Shown piece by piece: positions 58,552-64,000 of a DNA stretch of 64,000 nucleotides. Position numbers and translations under genes: made by a program. Under the pieces are notes generated by a model. The model was not told where the DNA came from, did not search any database, and saw nothing but the letters and a program-made list of their open reading frames with translations. The first letter of the stretch is position 1, and each line of letters begins with the position of its first letter. The DNA is taken from NCBI RefSeq assembly GCF_045348435.1, contig NZ_CP157484.1, positions 2,232,001 through 2,296,000 on the forward strand, read 5' to 3'. Source of the stretch: Alsobacter sp045348435. Its GTDB lineage: Bacteria; Pseudomonadota; Alphaproteobacteria; Rhizobiales; Beijerinckiaceae.

Positions 58552-59934
58552 CTAGGGCGTTTCGGCCGGGGCCTCCGCCGCAAGCGCCCACACGGGCGCG
58601 GGGCGAGCCGGCGCCTGGCCACGCAGTCGTCCTACCGCTTCGGGCGAGCTGAAGCCGACCGTCGCGGCGATGATCTCGGCGCTGGACAACTGGCAGTAAC
58701 GACCCTGACACCGCCCCATGCCGGCGCGGCAAATCGACTTGGCGCGGTTCGCTTCGGCTCCGCCATGCACGACAGCCTCGCGGATCGAGCCGGCCGTGAC
58801 CGCCTCGCAGCGGCAGACGACGGCCTGGTCGGGGAGGGCGCTCACCATGCCGGCTGGCCACGGAAAAGCGCGGGCGACGCCCTTGGCGAAGGCTTTGATC
58901 CGGGAAAGGCGCTTGATGTCCCGGGAGGCGTCGGGCGCGGGCAGGCCGAGGTCGGACAGGCAAGCCGACGCGGCAAGTCGGCCGGAGACCTCAGCGCCGT
59001 CGGCCCCGAGCAACCGGTAACCATCGCCCGCCAGATAGACGCCCGGGGCGGCCCGGCCGAAAGCGTCTCCACGGGGCAGCCACTGGCGCCAGGCCTCGTC
59101 CCAATCAAAAGCGCATCCGGCGAGTTCGGCGAGCAGCGTCTCGGGACGCAGGTGCCAGCCGAGCCCCACCGCGTCGCAGGGCGTGTGGCGCTCGCGCCCC
59201 GCAGCGTCGCGCCAGCGGATGCTGGCCGGCCCTTGGTCGTCCGTGTCGATTGCGACGAGCTGCGCGCCCGGATGGTAGAGCCGCCCCAACGTGGCCCGCA
59301 TGGCGACGCCGCGCAGCGCCAGGGCCGGGCGCGACAGAAGGCCGGGACAGCAACGCAGCTGCGCTCCGAGCGGAGCCGTGTCGAGAACGGCGGCGACGCC
59401 CGCGCCCGCCTTCAGCAGTTGCGAGGCGAGCAGCGTCAGCAGCGGCCCTGATCCGGCGAGGACCATGCGCCGGCCAAAGGCCGCGCCCTGCGCCTTGAGG
59501 GCGATCTGCATCGCGCCGAGGCTATAGACGCCCGCGTGTTCCCAGCCCGGCACGGGCGCCAGCCGGTCCGTCGCCCCGGTGGCGAGGATCAGGCGATCAA
59601 ACGCCATCCAGGACGCGCCTTCCGGACCGAGAACCTGCACTCGTCCGTCCGCGACCGCCAGAACGGAGCTGCCGGACCGATGCTGCAACCGTCCCGCGGC
59701 CGCCATGGCGTCGAAGGCGGCGTGCAGGGCGACCGCCTTGCCGACTTCAGAGCCGTAGAGCGTCCCGGGCGGGCGCTTGAATCCGTCCGGCGGCCGCCGG
59801 TAGATCTGTCCGCCGGCGCGAACGCCTTCGTCGATCACCACCGGGACGAGCCCGGCGGCGGCGAGGGTCTCGGCGGCCCGGATGCCGGCCGGGCCGGCGC
59901 CCACGACCACGACGCAAGGGGGCGTTCCGCTCAT
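58552..59934 (-). CDS. FAD-dependent oxidoreductase, opine/hydroxyproline dehydrogenase alpha-type
   Basis: A 460-residue flavoprotein. The FAD site VVVGAGPAGIRAAE is near residue 8. The C-terminus has a CRCEAVTAGSI-CRAGMGRCQGRYC cysteine cluster like the BFD-type 2Fe-2S domain of HcnB/OoxA/LhpA subunits. The ATGA overlap with the small 2Fe-2S gene sets the start; an ATG two codons earlier is possible. These enzymes oxidise opines, D-hydroxyproline or glycine in complexes with gamma and beta subunits. Confidence 0.87.
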   Translation of the reverse strand: MSGTPPCVVVVGAGPAGIRAAETLAAAGLVPVVIDEGVRAGGQIYRRPPDGFKRPPGTLYGSEVGKAVALHAAFDAMAAAGRLQHRSGSSVLAVADGRVQVLGPEGASWMAFDRLILATGATDRLAPVPGWEHAGVYSLGAMQIALKAQGAAFGRRMVLAGSGPLLTLLASQLLKAGAGVAAVLDTAPLGAQLRCCPGLLSRPALALRGVAMRATLGRLYHPGAQLVAIDTDDQGPASIRWRDAAGRERHTPCDAVGLGWHLRPETLLAELAGCAFDWDEAWRQWLPRGDAFGRAAPGVYLAGDGYRLLGADGAEVSGRLAASACLSDLGLPAPDASRDIKRLSRIKAFAKGVARAFPWPAGMVSALPDQAVVCRCEAVTAGSIREAVVHGGAEANRAKSICRAGMGRCQGRYCQLSSAEIIAATVGFSSPEAVGRLRGQAPARPAPVWALAAEAPAETP

Positions 59935-60242
59935 GGCCATTGGCCGGGCGCCGCGGTGAGGAGGCGCATGCCGTCCGACAGCAGGGTGGCGCAGGCGCGC
60001 AGGCGCGGGCCTCGCTCCTGCCAGACCCAGCAATCCTGGCACGCTCCCATAAGGCAGAAGCCCGCGCGCGCCTCGCCGCCGAACTCGGAGCGCCGCAGCG
60101 CGGGTGCGACCGACAGAACCGCGGTCAGCACCGTGTCGCCCGCGAGCGCATGGCGCGGCGCACCATCGAGCGTGAAGCTCACGGGCGGCCGGTCGAGCTC
60201 TGAAAGCCGGACCAGACGGGCCACCGGGCCGGCCCCGCTCAT
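59931..60242 (-). CDS. Small (2Fe-2S) protein, opine/hydroxyproline dehydrogenase gamma-type
   Basis: A 103-residue ferredoxin-like subunit. Cys63, Cys68 and Cys71 (GFCLMGACQDC) with Cys84 form a plant-type 2Fe-2S site, as in HcnA/OoxC-like gamma subunits. It overlaps both the FAD subunit and the hydantoinase B gene by ATGA. It passes electrons between the flavin subunits. Confidence 0.87.
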   Translation of the reverse strand: MSGAGPVARLVRLSELDRPPVSFTLDGAPRHALAGDTVLTAVLSVAPALRRSEFGGEARAGFCLMGACQDCWVWQERGPRLRACATLLSDGMRLLTAAPGQWP

Positions 60243-62227
60243 TCGGCCGCCACGCGGATTGTCGTGGCCGGCGCGGGCAGGTTCGGGAAGCGAGCCCGCG
60301 CCTCGGCGAAGGATTGCGCCACGCCCTGCGCGCCAGCCCGGCCTTTCATGCGGCGAAAGATCTCCGTCTTCGTGAAGAAGCGCCAGTGGATCGGCAGTCC
60401 CGCCAGGATGGCGGTCAGCGTGGCGTAGGCCTCGCGCGTCCACTGCGCCTCGTAGCCATCGCGCTCGGGACCGAAATGGAAGTGCCCGCGATGAGGAACC
60501 TGCGCGCGGCGCAGCGCCGCCGTGGCGGCCTCGTCGACCTCGCCGTCCCGCAGGACGACCCCGTACTCGGTCTCGGCCGCCGCGGCCGAGACGTAGCTCC
60601 GCGCGACGTCCCGGGCGACGCGCCAGGGCTCGCGTTCGCGAGGGTCGCCGCGGCCGCCGCCGCCGGCGGAGCGGATCGCCAGCACGTCGCCGGGCTGGAG
60701 AACGGCGGTGTCGATGTTGCCGAGGCGCCGCGCGTCGGGCGAGCCTGGGTTGACCACCATGTCGGACAGTCCGGCGGCCCGTCCGCCCAGGACGCCCCAG
60801 GGGCGGAAGAAGCTCCGGTCCCGGTTGCGGGCCGTGATGCGGCTGTCCGGCGCGAAGACGCGAAACGCCATCTCGGTCGCGAGCCCGCCACGCCAGCGGC
60901 CGGCGCCGCCGCTGTCCCTGGCCAACCCGTAGCGGATGAATTCGACGGGCGTTTCGGTTTCGGTGATCTCGATGGGCGTGTTCCTGAGATAGGCGGCGTC
61001 CGCTCCGGAGCCGTTTGCGCCGTCCCGGTGCGGCATGCCGCCGCCGCCGCCCACCACCGGGTTGACGGCCGCGATCACGGTGCGCCGGGTGCGCTCGTCC
61101 GTCGTCATGACGTTCACGATGCAGTTGTTGCCCGCCGGAGCGGCCGGGAGGCGGTCCGGCAGCACCTGTGAGAAAGCGCCGAAGATCACAGAACGCAGCC
61201 GTGCGCAGGTGAGGGAGCGCATGCCCACCGCGGCCGGGAACACCGGATTGAGCACCGTGCCTTCCGGGGTGATGCAGGTGAAGGGGCGCGTCAGCCCCGT
61301 GTTGAGCAGGATCTTGGGGTTGAGCGTGTAGAGCACGTAGTAGACGCCCACCAGCAGGATCGTGTGCCGCGGGTCGCCGCCGGAGGGAACGTTGAGCGAC
61401 GACGCGAGCTGGGGGTCGGAGCCGGTGAAGTCCAGCACCGCCTCGTCGCCGCGGATCGTCAGCGTGACGTTGAGGCGGCAGGGGTTGGCCTCGACCGAGT
61501 CCTCGTCGGCGTAGTCGGCGAACTCCCACACCCCGTCCGGCATGGCGCGCAGCATGTCGCGCGCCTGCGCCTCGGCATGGTCCAGCAGCGCCTCCACTCC
61601 GTCCAGGAAGGCGTCGCGGCCGAACTTCTCGATCATCGCCAGGATCTTGCGCTCGCCCGTATTGAGCGCGCCGACGAGAGCTTTGATGTCGCCGACATTG
61701 AGGTCCGGCTTGCGCACGTTGGTGGTCATGATCCGCAGGATCTGCTCGTCGAAAACGCCCTCGTTGACGAGCTTCATCGGCGGGAAGCGGATGCCCTCCT
61801 GGTGGATTTCCGTGAGCGCGCGCGAGAGCGAGGCCGGGACGGCGCCGCCCATGTCGGTGTTGTGGATGTGCCCGCCCGTCCAGGCGACGATCTCGCCCTC
61901 GTGGAACACGGGCTTCCAAAGGTGGGTGTCGGGCGCGTGCGTGGCGACGTAGCAGGAATAGGGGTCGTTCGTGAACGCGATGTCGCCCGGCTTGTAGTCC
62001 TCCACCATCGCGATGGCGCGCCCATAGGTGAGGCCCGGATACCAGGTCGCGCCGAGCTCCATCGGAACCCCGAACGTCTCACCCTTCCGGTTCATCAGCA
62101 TGACGGTGAAGTCCTCGGTCTCCTTGACGAAGGCCGAGTGGGCGGTGCGCTGCAGCGTGTGGGCCATGTTCTCGGCCGCCGCGCGGACGTGATTGGCCAG
62201 GACCTGCAGGTTCATGCGGTCGAACAT
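60239..62227 (-). CDS. Hydantoinase/oxoprolinase subunit B (HyuB)
   Basis: A 662-residue HyuB-family protein. Family blocks include ENMAHTLQRTAHSAFVKE, GDIAFTNDPY, GHIHNTDMGG, NVPSGGDPRHT, and AVNPVVGGGG, plus the glycine-rich SAGGGGRGDP near the C-terminus. HyuB is the ATP-dependent partner of HyuA, hydrolysing hydantoins or 5-oxoproline-like lactams. The upstream HyuA gene lies 5 nt away. Confidence 0.93.
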   Translation of the reverse strand: MFDRMNLQVLANHVRAAAENMAHTLQRTAHSAFVKETEDFTVMLMNRKGETFGVPMELGATWYPGLTYGRAIAMVEDYKPGDIAFTNDPYSCYVATHAPDTHLWKPVFHEGEIVAWTGGHIHNTDMGGAVPASLSRALTEIHQEGIRFPPMKLVNEGVFDEQILRIMTTNVRKPDLNVGDIKALVGALNTGERKILAMIEKFGRDAFLDGVEALLDHAEAQARDMLRAMPDGVWEFADYADEDSVEANPCRLNVTLTIRGDEAVLDFTGSDPQLASSLNVPSGGDPRHTILLVGVYYVLYTLNPKILLNTGLTRPFTCITPEGTVLNPVFPAAVGMRSLTCARLRSVIFGAFSQVLPDRLPAAPAGNNCIVNVMTTDERTRRTVIAAVNPVVGGGGGMPHRDGANGSGADAAYLRNTPIEITETETPVEFIRYGLARDSGGAGRWRGGLATEMAFRVFAPDSRITARNRDRSFFRPWGVLGGRAAGLSDMVVNPGSPDARRLGNIDTAVLQPGDVLAIRSAGGGGRGDPREREPWRVARDVARSYVSAAAAETEYGVVLRDGEVDEAATAALRRAQVPHRGHFHFGPERDGYEAQWTREAYATLTAILAGLPIHWRFFTKTEIFRRMKGRAGAQGVAQSFAEARARFPNLPAPATTIRVAAE

Positions 62228-62232
62228 GGGCG

Positions 62233-64000
62233 TCACTCCGCGAAGGTCAGGTGAAGGTTGAGATGACGGTCGACCCTGAGCTTCGAGCCGGCCGGGATCG
62301 CGCAGGTGGTGTCCTCCTGGGCGATCACGGCCGGGCCCTGGAAGTGGTCGCCCGGCCGAAGGTCTGACCGAAGATAAAGGTCGACCGGCCTGCTCGCCCC
62401 GTCGATGTGGACCTCGATGGCGCGAACCGGGCGGGCGACGGTCTCGACTTCCTCCTCGGTCGCAAACGCGACGGCGGGCCCGGCGCCGATGGCCGACAGC
62501 CGCAGGCTGATGACCTCGATGCGGCCAACCGGATCGTCGAAATCGTAGAGGCGCGCGTGACCCTCGTGGAAGCGGCTGGCCACCGCGGCGACGTCGCCGT
62601 CGCGAAGCCAGGCGGGCTGCAGCGGGATCTCGATCTCGTAGCTCTGGCCGGCGTAGCGCATGTCGGCGAAGAGCAGCAGGTCGGCCGGGCCGCTGTGCCC
62701 CTGCGCCTTGAGCCACTCCTGTCCCTCGGCCGCCATGGCCGCGAAGGCGGCGTGCAGGGATGGCAGGAGTTCGGGTGAGAGTTCGGCGAAAAGGGTGCGG
62801 ATGAAGTCGCCGCGCAGGTCGGCCACAAGGCCGCCGAGCGCGGAGACGACGCCCGGCCGCCGCGGCGCGAGCACGCGCGCCATTCCGGTTTCGCGCGCCA
62901 GGAAGGCGCCCAACATGGGGCCGCCGCCGCCAAACGGCATCAGGGCGAAATCCTGCAGGTCCACGCCGGCCCGCGAGGCCAGCTTCTCGACTTCCACGAA
63001 CAGCTCCGACACCGCGATGTCGATGATCGCCTGGGCGGTCGCCTCGACCGGTCGGCCGAGCTGCTCCGCCAGGCTCGCGACCGCCGCACGGGCAAGCCCC
63101 ACATCCATCTGGAGCTGGCCGTAGGCCATCTGGCTGTGGCCGAGCCAACCGCACACCACCATGGCGTCCGTAATCGTCGGGCGCTCGCCGCCGCGGCCGT
63201 AGCAGGCCGGCCCGGGAGTCGAGCCGGCGGATTCGGGGCCGACCCGTAGCACGCCCTGCGCATCCACGCTGGCGATGGAGCCGCCGCCGATCCCGATCGA
63301 GCTCACCGCGACCGAAGGGATGTAGAGCGGAAACTCGCCAATCATCTCGCCGGCGCCGAACTGGGCCTCGCCGTCGATGATCAGGGCGAAATCCGACGAG
63401 GTGCCGCCGATGTCGAGCGTGAGAATACGGCTTTCGCCAGCCTGACGCGCCAGCCACGCGGCGCCGATCACGCCCGAAGCCGCGCCGGACAGCAGCATCT
63501 TGACGCAGGAGCCCTTGCCTTCGGCGGCGTTCATGACGCCGCCGTTCGACTTGGTGAGCAGCGGCCGCGCCGGCACGCCGCTCAACGCAAGCCGCTCCTC
63601 CAGCGCCGTCAGGTAGCCGGCGACGCGGGGGTGGACATAGCCGTTCAGGATGGCCGTCGAGGTGCGCTCATATTCGCGGATCACCGGCCAGACCTCGGCC
63701 GACGTGAACACGAAGAGCTCCGGCGCAAGCCGCGCGATCTCGGCCTTCACCATCGCCTCATGGGCGTCGTTGCGCCAGGCGTGCAGAAACGCGACCACGA
63801 CGCCGAGGGCGCCTCTCGCCTTCGCGGCGACGACCGCCTCGGCGACTTTGCCGAGGTCGGGCCGCAGGGTTTCCGAGCCATCCGCCCGCAACCGCCCCGG
63901 GATGCCGAAGATCATGTCCCGCGAAGCCAGTTGGTCCGAGCGGCGACAGAACAGCGAATAGGTCTCCGGCATGCGCAGGCGGGCGAGCTCGATGACGTCC
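62233..64000 (-). CDS. Hydantoinase/oxoprolinase subunit A (HyuA), partial
   Basis: The C-terminal 588 codons of a HyuA ATPase; the start lies beyond the window. The acetate/sugar kinase-like fold shows LTLDIGGTSSDFALI, then IGIGGGSIASVD, PGPACYGRGGERPTITDA and LMPFGGGGPM. The usual length is near 680-700 residues, so about 100 are missing. It works with HyuB in an ATP-driven ring-opening step. Confidence 0.93.
   Translation of the reverse strand, partial: DVIELARLRMPETYSLFCRRSDQLASRDMIFGIPGRLRADGSETLRPDLGKVAEAVVAAKARGALGVVVAFLHAWRNDAHEAMVKAEIARLAPELFVFTSAEVWPVIREYERTSTAILNGYVHPRVAGYLTALEERLALSGVPARPLLTKSNGGVMNAAEGKGSCVKMLLSGAASGVIGAAWLARQAGESRILTLDIGGTSSDFALIIDGEAQFGAGEMIGEFPLYIPSVAVSSIGIGGGSIASVDAQGVLRVGPESAGSTPGPACYGRGGERPTITDAMVVCGWLGHSQMAYGQLQMDVGLARAAVASLAEQLGRPVEATAQAIIDIAVSELFVEVEKLASRAGVDLQDFALMPFGGGGPMLGAFLARETGMARVLAPRRPGVVSALGGLVADLRGDFIRTLFAELSPELLPSLHAAFAAMAAEGQEWLKAQGHSGPADLLLFADMRYAGQSYEIEIPLQPAWLRDGDVAAVASRFHEGHARLYDFDDPVGRIEVISLRLSAIGAGPAVAFATEEEVETVARPVRAIEVHIDGASRPVDLYLRSDLRPGDHFQGPAVIAQEDTTCAIPAGSKLRVDRHLNLHLTFAE

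Noticed and set aside
1..64000. tRNA, rRNA, riboswitch or CRISPR array
   Set aside because: I saw no cloverleaf with a CCA end, rRNA core, repeat-spacer array or known aptamer. Short or divergent RNAs could be missed by eye.

Overview
The window is GC-rich and densely coded on both strands, and almost every gene sits in an operon with ATGA or GTGA stop/start overlaps. GTG starts are common. The mix of families points to an alphaproteobacterium, most likely Hyphomicrobiales (Rhizobiales): a peptide-type ABC system run by a sugar-kinase regulator, TRAP transport of organic acids, an orphan MoxJ/XoxJ-like binding protein, an AtzH-like protein, DUF2934, and many GntR/FCD and LysR regulators. This placement is inferred from gene content only. 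No rRNA, tRNA, CRISPR array, insertion sequence or prophage was recognised.

Layout. 1-1031: end of a sugar ABC permease and a GntR/FCD regulator. 1039-6429: a YhaN/YhaO-like SMC-type ATPase and nuclease pair, and a DUF1993 protein. 6542-15909: two divergent operons around one perfect operator palindrome. The left one encodes two Opp-type ATPases, a LacI-HTH/PfkB-kinase fusion, a BtpA protein and a second PfkB kinase. The right one encodes two permeases, a binding protein and a GATase1-like protein. 15922-20526: modABC with an AtzH-like gene, and a divergent amidase. 20523-25941: a TetR regulator facing an RND efflux pair across tandem operators. 25954-29796: a GntR regulator and a polar amino-acid ABC importer. 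29830-34130: an unknown gene pair behind a CRP-like site, DUF2934, a XoxJ-like protein, GNAT, AroQ and an AroE-like enzyme. 34254-36822: cupin, aldo/keto reductase and LysR.

37014-45141 is one minus-strand catabolic operon: GntR, a TRAP transporter (P, Q, M), an ACMSD-type amidohydrolase, an extradiol dioxygenase, an FAD hydroxylase and an FAH-family hydrolase. It reads as uptake and ring cleavage of an aromatic acid. 45431-54066 holds two divergent operons. One encodes a NitT/TauT-type ABC importer with an AraC regulator. The other encodes a cytoplasmic FGly-type sulfatase, a D-ribulokinase-like FGGY kinase and a ribitol 2-dehydrogenase. Together they suggest uptake of a sulfate (or phosphate) ester of a pentitol, its hydrolysis, and oxidation and phosphorylation of the polyol.

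54399-58547: two LysR regulators around a TMADH/dienoyl-CoA-reductase-type flavoprotein. 58552-64000: an operon of hydantoinase/oxoprolinase subunits A (cut by the window edge) and B, a small 2Fe-2S protein and an FAD oxidoreductase of the opine/hydroxyproline dehydrogenase type.

The strongest leads are the LacI-PfkB fusion with its likely operator, and the sulfatase/ribitol module. Secondary leads are the leaderless GntR promoter ahead of the aromatic operon, the 21-bp LysR palindrome over its own start codon, and the CRP-like promoter driving a 33-residue ORF.
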